Shown: one piece after another, positions 13,118-25,800 of the stretch
How the letters are laid out: each line of letters opens with the position of its first letter
Position numbering within the stretch: position 1 is the stretch's first letter
DNA from: Beroe forskalii
Taxonomy: Eukaryota > Ctenophora > Nuda > Beroida > Beroidae
Direction of reading: 5' to 3'
Length of the DNA: 64,000 nt
NCBI GenBank assembly: GCA_011033025.1
Contig: WFMF01000141.1
Location: 186,001-250,000 of the forward strand
The notes under the pieces: generated by a model
Databases searched by the model: none
Told to the model about the DNA's origin: nothing
What the model saw: the letters and a program-made list of their open reading frames with translations, nothing else
Made by a program: the position numbers and the translations under genes

Positions 13118-13703
13118 CAAAACAGGTAATATATCTATCTATATTATATTGGCATTATCAGTATCACATTAACCAATGGGAACATAATGTTGTTTAAACA
13201 CCTTTTTATATAGTTGATATATAAAATTGAAAAAATCAGCTTAATTTGGGTGCACGAGTTACCATTTCCAAATAAGTGTCACGTGACATCATCGGATGAC
13301 GTCACGCGACCATGCGTGACGCCACTCAACCGAACATTTGAAGTGACGCCAAATAAATATAATAATCGTTAATCCTTTTAGGAGGATAGAAAATAATATT
13401 AGAAAATGGAAAGGTCAATTTTAAGCGTGCCCAAAAACAAAAACCGCAAAAAACAGTAGTTTTCAGCAGCGTTTTTGGGGCAGAAATTAAAAATTCTCTC
13501 AAATCAACGATTAAAAAGGCAATTGGTCCTCTAAGAACGCCTTTACAGCACAAATGTACGAACGATGCTCAAGTTATTATATATACTTATTTTCAATAGC
13601 CACGAAGGAGCTTCCAGCATCGTTCCTGACGCTACAGCGCACCAATGCACCATACACACGCACGTCACCACATTATGACGTCACCACTTCGTCACCACAT
13701 GTT

Positions 13704-13832
13704 CTACCGGTGTGACCAGTAGTGCTTGTGAGTGATGGAAGCCCCAGGGTTTCTCTGCTGCTCCACACCTCGTTGCTGTTGTTGCTGCATCCCAGTCTGT
13801 TGCTGGATCAGGGCTGCGGCTTGACCCTGACC
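13704..13832 (-). CDS. UBAP2L: UBAP2L last coding exon and stop
   Basis: GQGQAAALIQQQTGMQQQQQ, then RGVEQQRNPGASITHKHYWS followed by HR and TAG. Two acceptors six bases apart (tttag|GGTCAG|GGTCAA) allow inclusion or loss of a Gly-Gln pair without a frame change. The alternative exon start is 13826. Confidence 0.85.
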   Translation of the reverse strand, partial: GQGQAAALIQQQTGMQQQQQRGVEQQRNPGASITHKHYWSHR

Positions 13833-16800
13833 CTAAAGGGGGAAATGTTAGGGAAATATAGAGGAAACTTTAATGGGAACTTTTAGAAAAGTTGGAAATC
13901 GTCGTGCCATCGACCAATCAGCGCGTGAGTTTACGGTCAACTCTCACACTGATTGGTCAATGTCAAATGAATTCACCGTCCCAATTACCTGTGAGACTTG
14001 TTGCATGTGCTGGATGTAGTTGGGGAACTGCATGTAGCCCATGTTGAAGAGGTTCTTGTCCGCCCCTATCATCTTGCTGTACTCGTTGGAGCTAGTCGCA
14101 GGGATGTGAGACATGCTGGCCGCAGCCGTAGCAGCCGCCTGCGATATTGGTGCTTAATTTTTCGCCCGCAAATTGAGTAAAATTTGGGGGAAACGTGATT
14201 TTAGGAATATTCAGCTTAATTTCTCGACACCGTCATATATCAAATTGATAACGTAATATTTGAACGATCCCAAAATCCGTTAGCTGTAAAGTCCACCTAC
14301 CGCTGCCTGTTTGTTAGCCGCAGCTGCTGCCGTATACACTTCCTTGTACTCCGGGGTTTCGTAGCCGCCGAACTGCGAGGCCGTGCTGGAGTCGGCCGAA
14401 CTGCCGAAGGTGTTGGTAGCAGGGTAGCTCGGTCTGGGGGGAGGGAGTGTCTGTGTGATTATGGCGAAAATATGAATTAACTCATCCATTTGGATCCTTA
14501 GCTGTACGATATACACCAAGCATGAAGATTAAACAGTGTAAAACTCACGCAGTTTATTTTTATGCCTATTTTTCAGATATTACAAATTAAAATCCTTGAA
14601 TCAAACATTAAACTCACACAGTGGGTTTCTGAGTCTGCGGGTAACTCAGGGCTGCAGGACTAAACGGGTGGTAGTAGTTAGCAGCTGCAGCGTACAGGTT
14701 GTTAGGGTACGGGTGTATGGGGTAGTGGTACCCCAGAACGGGACCCGCTGGGTATCCCCCGCTGATCCCAGTGGGGGCAGCCGTCGTGGAGATACCAGAC
14801 GTGATGCCTGCACCTACTGAAACACAAGGAAATGTTTTAAAATGAGTACAGGTTGTTAGGGTACGGGTGTATGGGGTAGTGGTACCCCAGCACGGGACCA
14901 GCTGGGTATCCCCCGCTGATCCCAGTGGGGGCAGCCGTCGTGGAGATACCAGATGTGATGCCTGCACCTACTGAAACACAAGGAAATGTTTTAAAAGGAG
15001 TACAGGTTGTTAGGGTACGGGTGTATGGGGTAGTGGTACCCCAGCACGGGACCAGCTGGGTATCCCCCGCTGATCCCAGTGGGGGCAGCCGTCGTGGAGA
15101 TACCAGATGTGATGCCTGCACCTACTGAAACACAAGGAAATGTTTTAGAAGGAGTACTAAATGCGTGGAGATACCACATGTGATGCCTGCACCTACTGAA
15201 GCACAAGGAAATGTTTTAGAAGGAGTACTAAATGCGTGGAGATGCCTCATGTGATACCTGCACCTACTGAAACACAAGGAAATGTTTGAGAATGCGTACC
15301 ACATTCGATTTCTCTGTAGGAAAGTAGAACCTGTTCAAATATGTAGAGGTTAGGATTTTCACTTTTCATAGCAACGAGCAGATTAAATTCGGTAGAAAAA
15401 AGAGAAAAATAAGATACAGATTGAGATAAACAGACAGTTAGGTACCATGAGGGGGTTGATGTGAAGCAGTTGAGAGTTGTTGCTGCTGCTGTTGTTGCTG
15501 AACTTCAGTCGATGTCCTGTGCCCTGCCGTGTAGTGTGTCGGCTTCTCCGGTACGACACCCTGGGAACTGAACGTAGAGTCTGCCAGCTGTTGTTGTAAC
15601 TGCGATGAAGGGGGGAGTTTCAAGGGTGGGAAAGACATGATAATAATCCTTTTTCCTCACTAGGACCGCTGGGAACTGCTTCCGATTCGCGTCGGCGGTT
15701 ATCAGGGCAGCTCTTAAAGTGAAAAAAACACTCGACTGTTTAAATGATGAAGCAACTCCAGGCACCAATTGGACGACCATTGGAATTAGAAAATTGAAAC
15801 GCAATGACCCATATGTGTGCAATATGAGCATGGGTCGATCGATAAAAACGCGTAAAATTCGACAGAAATTCCATAAAAATTACATTGCGCGCACTGTAAA
15901 ATGCGCGTCTTTATCGATCTCTCCATGGGTCGATGACAAGCCAGAACCTGTCTATGGGAGTGGTGGGTCTCGTATGAGTTGGTACTGGTGGTGTTGTAGT
16001 ACCTCGCATCGTACCCGCTCGATTGACTGTGTTGCTGTGGCGGAATGTTGCTCACACTGCTTCCCTCGCCGTAGTAGAAACTGAGGGGGGCAAAGGATAT
16101 CAAATATATTTACCTGGTGAACCGGTAGGGAAAGTTTCACAGAAAATGTGATCAATAACGCTGCCATCTCCCACGGGAAGGGCTGTGTTGATATCACTAC
16201 AACGCGAGAATTCATATTTCCGCTATTTGTAGCCCCCACCACGTTTTCAATCCCCTTGGGGTACCTGTTGGCACTGCTCCTGAGGTTGGTGGTAGGGTAG
16301 ACACCAGGAGGCAGGGATTTCTTCATCCCGAACTGCGGTACCTCCTCAGGGAGCGTTCGGTTCGTTATCAAACTGTTAGCTGCGGAAAGGGGATCGTCGT
16401 TAGGATCATTAAAAAGAAACGCTATTTAAACAAAAAACTGACGCTGACCGAAATATTGTTTAAAATGTTGGTTTCTAAAAAGTGAGTTCCCAAACACAAA
16501 CCTAGATTCTTATTCTTATTATAAATCATAAAAAATGTATGAATTGGGCATGCAACTTGGGCACGCAACTTGGCACTTAGATCCCTACCACCCCATCATT
16601 TCTCACCGTTTCTGATGTTATCCATGTTGGGAGGAGGCAGGTTAGGAGGAGGAGCAGCTTGTTGGGACAGCGAACTGGACTGCTGCCCAAGCGAGCTCTG
16701 CGTCATGTTGTGCAGACTGGAGCTACTTTGCGTCGTGGACGTTGGCGCACCCGGACCCGCGGACACTGAGTGCGCGGCGGAATGCGCGGCGGACGCTGCT

Positions 16801-19800
16801 GACTGGTGCGACGCGGCGTTCTGGACGGAATGCGGCGTGTGCTGGGCAGAGAGCGGCGTCTGGTGGGCCCCGGAGTGGGCGGGGGACTGGTGCGCCACGG
16901 GCTGGTGCGTGGAGGACTGATGAGACATCGAGTGGACGGAGGACGGGTGAGACGATTGGTGGGACACCGCCGAGGGTTGGAGTGAGGAAGCTGGGTGAGT
17001 AGCGGACTGGTGAGATGCCGACTGGTGAGTAACCGATTGGTGAGTAGCTGACTGGTGAGACGTCGACTGAAGAGACGCCGTCTGGTGCAGTGTCGGCTGT
17101 TGAGGGGAGGCCTGGTGTAGCGAGTGGGAGACAGACTGCAGGGAGTGGGGTACCGAGTGGATGGCGGGGTGAGGGGACTGGAAGGCAGACTGCTGAGGGG
17201 AGAGCTGCACGCTAGTTGGTACGTTCTGCAAGAGCTGCTGTCGGTCTGCTTCAGAGATCGGCTGGATCCCTGGCACCAGACTGGCGGGCTCAGACTCTAC
17301 GGCACTGTGTGGAGTGGTGGAGGTGGCCGCGTCCATCTTGTTAGCCGGGGTTTTCTCTCCTGGCAAACTGGCGTCTTCCTGGGGTATAAGCTGTTAGCCG
17401 GGTTTTCTCTCCTGGCAAACTGGCGTCTTCCTGGGGTGCGATGGATTCAAACAAAGCAGTACATCTAGATCGACCTTAAATTAAACGAGATTGAAGTGAA
17501 TTAAGATTCATGTATCACTTTTCAACATCATCTGAAATTCCGGAACTCATTATCTTGAGCTCAGAAAAGTATCCTGCAACCTACCTCAGAAGTGTCCAGC
17601 AATCTACCTCAGAAGTGTCCTGCAACCTACCTCAGAAGTGTCCTGCAACCTACCTCAGAAGTGTCCATGAATCCGATGCTCCCGAACTGGACATCCAGGG
17701 ACTCCACAGCACTACCTGGCATCTCCACAGGCTCAGTGGGTATGGTCCGCTGGGCCCTCTTGGACCTGTTAAAATGTTGAAATCAGAAAAGTTAATGTGC
17801 GCTCATGCACATGAAATTTCAATCAATTATTGTGTGAAAGGGTAGAGACAATTTAGGTATAATTCTTATTATTACAGGAGTTGTTCGAACGAACTGCAGT
17901 TTTGGGTGCGCGGCGTATACTTATAGACATGTTATCTATCTGCCTTTACGCCGCGCAAACAAAACTGAAGATTGAAGTGTCGCCGTTACCTCCGTCCGCT
18001 GTGCGTGGAGGAGGTAGAGGAGGTGGGCGGGGAGGAGGGACCGTTCTCCTCCGGGATGGAGGAGGGTGTGGCGGTCTCTGGCGTGCTCTTCTCGTGCATC
18101 TGGAAGGTTGTTATGTATACGTATATTTTAAAAAATACGTTGAAAGTAAAATACGTATTTCGTGGCAAGAACTGCCGTATTTTTTCTCATTGATTTCAAA
18201 ATTTTTCCTTGAAGTGTTCGGAATTTAATGAAAAGACGATCAAAAATTTATACTAAAATTTCAAAAGTCAAATGGCTCGAAAGCTGAAATTATCGTTCTT
18301 CCAGAATGAAAAACATGACATGGATCAATGATAGGGGCATGAATGAGAACCTTTTGCAATACGTATAGAACCAATTTGATTGCTGACAAAAACACGACAT
18401 TATGATATGTAAAAGTAAAAAAGTAAGCTTGAAGATCCACTGCATATTGCACAAGTGGTATTGAAACGTGTGGTTATTCCCAGAAAGGTCAAGAAGAACG
18501 ATACAAAATTGACTTGGCAAGCGAAAGGAAAGAATTTACGTTGTTTCGATTGTCCAATCACTTGTATAAGGGCAAAAGGATGCTGAACACATAAGAAGTC
18601 GCACATTGAAAGTATTCAAATTTTAAAAGATGGCGTTCCTCGACAAGATCATATGATTCCCAGCCCGGTGGATAATGCGAACTTCTATAAGGAAACCAGA
18701 AACATTCAAATGTTCACTGGGAACTAACGAACAAACAAAACAAAACAAACAAACAAACAAACAAACAAACAAACAAACAAACAAACAAACAAACAAACAA
18801 ACAAACAAACAAACAAAACAAACAAACAAACAAACAAACAAACAAACAAGATACAAACCTGGAAGAGTTGTTCCACTGATATTTTCCTGGCAGATGTCAT
18901 GGAGTTTGAGTTACTGTTCAGTGCTTCCTGGATCTTCAGCAGGCTGCTGGATCCGGGTGCTTGCTCGTGCCTTGAGTTGTAGTCCGAACTCACGCCTAGA
19001 AATTAAGGGGTAAATTAAGGGGTAAATTAGAGGGTAAATTAGGGGGTAAATTAGGGGGGTCCGGGGTTAATAGGGGGTGAATTAGGGGGTACTTTAAGGG
19101 TAAATTAGGGGGTAAATTCATGCTTAAAAGAAGGGTAAATGAGGGAACATTGTCTTTATTTCGAGTTCATCAAAATGACCCTCAATTTGCAAATGAAAAC
19201 TGAAATTCTAAGCTACACCTATTCATTTTCAACAAGAGCAGGGATAAGAGAAATAAAGATTGACGTGACTTCCGGAAACACTTACTCGAAGGCGTCTGCG
19301 AGAAACCGAACCCGAAACTCGAGGAGGACGTCGACTGAGCAAACTCTGCGGGTGTCAGTATGGACGACAGGGAGTTGGAGAAGGCCTGCGTGTACGCCGG
19401 ACGCTTGTGGGACGCCACATCGAACTGGGATCCAGGGGGCTGGTTGGAGGGGGTGGTGGTGTCGTATTGCCCTGTGTTCGGGGGCTCCTCCGAGGCGTTC
19501 TGCCATTGGGACACTTCTGATATGGCTTCTGTTGGTGGTTCTTCCTGGAGGGGTTTCTGATGGTTATATGATTCCAGCTAGGGCACCAAATCCTGGGAGT
19601 TTCTGATGGTTATATATCAAGCTCGAATTTGATGGTATAATTATAACCCTGGTGTCTCTACTTTTAGAAGCGCGGCGTATTACGCCGCACCTGGGTATTC
19701 TTCTGCGGCGCGTGAAAGCGCGCAAATGTACTTTTAATGCAAAATATAGCATTAGTAAAGCACATTAGCACGCTATCACGCGCCGCAAGCGCGGCCTCTA

Positions 19801-22800
19801 AATTCTCAAGAAGTGTTGTTAAGTTTAAAACAACAAAAATCCCTCGTACCTGTTCCGTGGGCCACGAGTTGTCGGCCGAGGAAGGGACAGGCGGCTGTGT
19901 GGACGACGAGGTGGACGCCTCGTGTTTGTCTGACTCACCAGTACCCCACGTTGCGGACGAGGGGTCTTCCGACGCTCCCCATCCGGAAAGGATACGAGTT
20001 ATGGTGTGAAATGATACGATTTATGGTGTGAAATGAAACGAGTTATGAAATGTATCGATTCCATATGAGGCATGGATTGTATGGTTTGAAATGATAAAAT
20101 TTATTGACTGGGCCGGATTGGGTGGGTTAAGGAATCAATGAAATGTAAGAAACCGAGACAACAGGTGGCCGAGTTGGCTGAACGTTTAACAGCAAACAGG
20201 GACTTTATTTGCGCATCTGAAAAGCATGTATCAACATGATCTAGCCATTGTCGGGAGGGGTTCCTTCTGCAGAAGGATGTGCAAGTTAGCACCATTTATG
20301 GATACATTGCACAACGCTGTAGTTTTTGCGCAGGAGTAATTAGAACAAAATCAGATCCCGATTCAAGACTTCATTATATTTGCAAGAACGCAAATGTTTT
20401 TATTGATGATCCGTCATATTAATAGTCATCAAACAATTCCACGTTTAACGATCTACAGATTTCGAGATTATGAATAAAATATTTTGACAGTTACACGCTC
20501 TCTATCTTGTTAACTGAAGTCAGAAAATGTATGTGATATAACGTGCGGAATGGAAGTAACATTGGCAGCTGAGATGACGTCATTATCATAGCTTAAAGTG
20601 GCAAGTTGATGAGGTCGAACTGTCTAATCTCAGCTCACGAGGGGCTTAGTGCTGGTTTAACATGGTACGGAAGGAAAAGTGATGAAATTTTACAAATGTT
20701 GGATTCTTATCAAAGCAAGGGAATACACTAAACTTCTAGTTCTAACTTAGAATATGAAATGTAATAAATGTAATATAAAATGTAATAAATGTAATGTATG
20801 AATACTGATTATGATAATCAGAAAGTCTTCTAAATGCTGATTTATCATCATACAGCTTATCATTACAACTGATCTTGAGTCCTATGTGTGTAGCTTAGAA
20901 TGAATGCAGCATCTTGAATCGCCAGCATTCATTGAATGTTGGCGGTTCAAAATGGCAATCCAACCAATCCAATCGATGGTAATGATTGCTTGTGAGCTGA
21001 ATGTATGAAAGGTCTAAACTCGTAAATGAATGTACAAATTTCTGTACAGTAAATATCCTTGATTATACCTGAGCTACTTCTCCAAGTATATTTTTTCTTA
21101 AAAACAAAGACACATGTGTCGGCCACATCACTGCAACTTTTACTGTGTTTTGAAGATAGAAAATATAAAGGAGTATTGGCATTCGTCTATCACTTGTACA
21201 CGATTTTCATGGGCTTCATATAATTCACCACTTGATAAGTACTTAATAAATCCAGTGAGTATATAGCTGCATCGTACGTGTTAGAGATTATCGGCCAAAA
21301 ATATCAGTTTTAAAATGCGGGAAAATATTCGAACATGAGTCACATTAGATCACTTAGAATCCTCCAGAAAATTCCAGAGTTATAAATCTCATGCAATTCA
21401 GAGAAAAACTACACCCTACAAAGCGAACTGAACAAAATCATTACACTGACTGAATTTGCGGAAAATACATTTAGAGAGCTCGTAAAATCATCGAAATGAA
21501 GCTCTTCCCAATCAGAGTAAAACTAACCGGACGTGTCCTCTGAATTCCATCCTGCAGTTTTGTCCTCACTTTCTGTGTTCCATCCCGACCCGGCTAGGTC
21601 TTCCGTCCATTCGGCAGAGTAGTTGGTGCACTCCTCAGACTCCGCGTTACCATTTGAAGAACCCCATCTGCAAATGACATATCTGTAACTTAGGGACAAA
21701 GTCAAAAACGTTTACGATACAATAAAGTTTAAAATCAGGAACCTTCTGTGTATCTTCGGTGAGTCAGTTTGAATGCTAAAATCCCAAGTATGGCGAAAGC
21801 AAGAAATGATAATCTAACAAAAAATGATTTGAAATAAAGCTTACTCGTGTGAGTCGTACTCGCTCGGCCTCTTGGCTCCTCTGTAATTGTGTCGATATGA
21901 GCCGTTGCTTCGGCCACCTCGGCCCCCTGATCTGAAGTTTTCTGAGCGCCTGGAGTCTGATTCGAAGCGAGGTTTGCTGCCGTCTTCTCTTTGTCTGTTG
22001 CTGAGATTGAATTGTGATTAAGTGGCGAGGAAAAACAGAAATCTCCTGGACTCAATAAATGCAAAATCCTAGAAGCCTTACCAATTTCATCGTCATGAAC
22101 ATACCCTACATACCTGTCCATCCTGGGAGGAAGCTGTCGTTTCCCTCCCCTGCCCCTGCTAGTCGTCGCGCCACCTCTGCCACTCACGCCTCGCGCGGCA
22201 CTGCCGCCGCGCGGCGTGGAACTAGCTCCACGTGCACTGCTACCGCCGCGCACTGCACTGCTCCGACTTCGGTCTGCTGTGTCGCGTGATTCCTCTGATT
22301 TGGTGCTTCGACCTGAAGTCCGGCAATAGTCGGTGGAAAACTATAATTTGGAAGATGTGGGAAGAAATGAGTGACTTGAATGTACGTCAAGTTCAATCTT
22401 ATTGACATTTTTATTGACGTTTCGAGAAGTGTTTAAGCTTCAAGCTGACCTCTCTCTGATTTTGAAGACGATCGTTTGGTTTTTGCTGCTTCGACTGGTT
22501 CTGCGGGAGGTGCTGGCTTCTTTTCGGGTCTTACTTTTTTCTGTTTCGTTTCCCACTCCTCAGAATTGCCTGAAAAATATGTATTATATTTATACATTCG
22601 ATTGACTCTAAATTTGAGTGAACTTTTGCCGGAAAAACAACAACGATTTAAACTTCAACCCCTCGAACAATTTGTCCAAGAGGAAAAATGTATTGAAAAC
22701 TTCACTGAATTTGAACAGATGAGCGCGGCTTGTTTGATCGCCTCAAGTATCTTAATTGTCCTTGAGGAGTCAGACAGTAAACGATTATGACATTGCATAT

Positions 22801-25800
22801 TGCGGCCTCAACAGATGCATGCGAAATTAAAGATAGGGATGACGTTGTTCGGAATCAAAAGTTGGAGGAAAAGTTGTTCTTACAGCCCTATTTTCGGGAC
22901 ATCGCGTTAAATTCATTGAAACGGGCATATTTTAGATTTATTTCCAATGATTGGATAGCCAGCTCATTTTCTGGACAGTCAAAACAACAACAAGTGACTG
23001 TTTTCTAAAAATAAAATCTAATCACGCGATCAATTTACGCGCGCGATAGAATTTAACCGCGCGAAGGTAAGTTTGCTTTGTATAACTTTTACGCATTTTT
23101 GCTGACACTGATGTACTCTAATGGCTGCGCGCGCGGGAAAAAGTCAGTTATTGATTCGTAATAATTTGAGTAAAGCTACCATAACGCATAGTACAAACAG
23201 TAAGTGGTTTCAATGCGATAAACCCAAATAAAAGATGACTTTCATCAAAACATCCCAGCTGAAATGGAGCTTATAAACCAGATCAAATAACGAACCAAAA
23301 CCGGTGATTTAACCAAGAAACAAGTTGTGAGTCATTCAAACCCCACCCTATGATGTAATGCATGGGTCAAAATTTATTGATAGAGGGGTAAAGAAGAAAT
23401 AAAAATCCTTCCTCAGATGATTCCAAGGAAACGAAAGCGCTTCCGGAATGAAATCAAATTTCGTCTAATTTTCATTTTGTTTTTCGGAATATGTATCGTA
23501 TTACATATCAAATTGGTACAAAAAATGTCAACAAACGGCAGACTGGTGCAAGTACAATATTTGGGCAACGAAATTTTCACGATTTTCGTGAGGAGAAAAG
23601 TAGTAGAACGTTTCAACAACAGAGTCAATGAGACGTTTATTTCGATACTTATGTCAAATCAGTTTCAGGAATCAGGAGTTAAGTTCCTTTTTAATTTTTA
23701 TTGCTTTCAAATCTTTTCTTCCAAGTGATAGCTCGAATCAAATCTAGAAACTGCACGTTTACAAACATACACATGAAGTCCCAGAAAAGGACTTAGTTTG
23801 TAGTATCTCTAAATATAGATACATTCATCATTTTAATAGATACATTCATCATTTTAAAAAAGAACTCATTTTCAAGCAAATATGAAACTCAGGGTGGAGA
23901 TGATTTATTGGGTAAGAATTTGTGTCCACGTAATATTGTGGAATTATATTATTTAATTAGGAATGGGCACATGCTAATGCTGGTCATATTTGATTGGGTA
24001 CCATTTCTGAGCGATGAGCCGTTTGAGCCCCAGGGTTCGTACGATTGCACGTAAGTAACTGTTTGAGTCGTTTTGACGTATCGCTTACAGTGCAATATGT
24101 AACACAACGTAAAATCTATTATTTAATCAGTTCTTCAAGAGGAGATCAGAATTTAACAGGAAGCATTCGTAAAACAAAGAACTCTTAAACCTCACCCCAC
24201 TCCAGTGTTATTCAGGGGTTAGAATATGCGGGAGGACAGAAGGGGTGAAGGGGCCAAAAGCATTTCAAGTCTGAAGGACTGGAAATGCCCCCACGGTCTA
24301 ACATCAGATCTTGGACATAAATTTGGGGTTGTATAATTTCAAACGCAATTTATCGCCTTTCGAGCAATTTATCAACGAAAAGGATTTTATCAGTCTCGCA
24401 TGCTTTTTACACATATTTTTGAGCCTAGCCCCCTCCCTCAGATTAGCAGGGGCCTTCTAACAACTGCGGGGGTACATAAAGCATAAAATTACAACTGTTC
24501 AAATTCTGAAATAGGTGAATTTAGTGATTTGGAAGGAGCACCTTAAAGAGTTATAGGTAACAGACTTTATAGCTAAACGTCTACAATCTCCCACCAATGT
24601 TACAGATGATTGGGACTGCCGATCAATATCATCACATGTTTTAAAATGGCGAGTCGCTTATTTTTTGAAAACCAACCCGAAGGCATCGAGAATTTAAGCA
24701 AAATAGTCCTAAAATCGCATTTACCCCCAAATATTACTCAATTTGCGGACGAAAAATTAGGCACCAAACGATCTCCCTGCTTGAGTGATGCCAGGATAAA
24801 CTATCGCTCTGCTCGAGTGATGCCAGGATAAACCAGCAAGTGAGGTACATTCCCAGATATCTTTTTAAAAGTGTTATTAGTGAATTAATTACCTTCAAGG
24901 GTGTTGTTTATAGCTGACTTCATATAAGTGTTATCAGTGAATTAATTACCTTCAACGGTGTTGTTGATAGCTGAATTCATATTAGTGTTATTAGTGAATT
25001 AACCCCAAATTGCCTTCAAGGATGTTGGTGATTGCTGACTCCATATCCATGTTAGCCCCAGCTAACTCCATCGCACATTCGTCGTATGAATGTTTCGTGA
25101 TTTCAACCTGGAATACGTGTATTCAAAATCAGCAGGGAGAGGGGGGCTTCAAATGATTATTACACGTACTCAGTTCTTTGAACTGTAATCCAAATTTATT
25201 GAAAAATGTAGGCTGAAAGTTTATTACAATTTTCTGTCAAAAAGTTTCTTTTAATGATCAATAATCAATTTAATGACGAGAGTAAACTAATAAAGTTTCC
25301 TTTTTTTCCGAAAATTAGACTAGGTTCCAAATCCTAGGCTCAGTTTCTTATTAAAAATTTCTTATTGAATAAAACAGTTTCTTAGTTTTATTCAACAAGG
25401 GAAACACAAGTTACTAACTTGTGTTTCCCTCAGCACAAGTTAGCCTATCACACAAGTTAGCCTATCACACAGATTGTTGACAAGGCTACATTGCATTATT
25501 TGTGTGAAGATGGATTGATCAAATGAGAGTTGGATAAAGATGTGCACAATTTTGCTGTTTACTTTTGATAGAATTTCCATTGAAAGTGAACACAGCTTTA
25601 TCAATTTATCATATATGATGGAATATGGATCCATCTGCACAATTAAGGGGGAGGATATAGAAGGGACTTTTTGGGCTAAGAACATTGAACTGGTCATTGA
25701 TCTTATGAACGACTGAGACCAGAAAGGAACTCACCATTTGTTTGATGATGTTGTCCTCAAGGGTATCTATCCTCTCAATGTGAGATAACTGAGCCAACCT

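Noticed and set aside
5839..13700. Linking the 5.84-kb exon to UBAP2L as its last exon
   Set aside because: UBAP2L already ends with an in-frame stop at 13,704 and a fitting C-terminus.
16570..17002. Plus-strand ORFs of 86-116 codons
   Set aside because: Antisense shadows of the Ser/His/Gln-rich UBAP2L exon 14.
23417..23728. 103-codon plus-strand ORF with a signal-anchor-like start
   Set aside because: Single ORF inside an intron on the opposite strand, no homology, AT-rich codons; likely chance.
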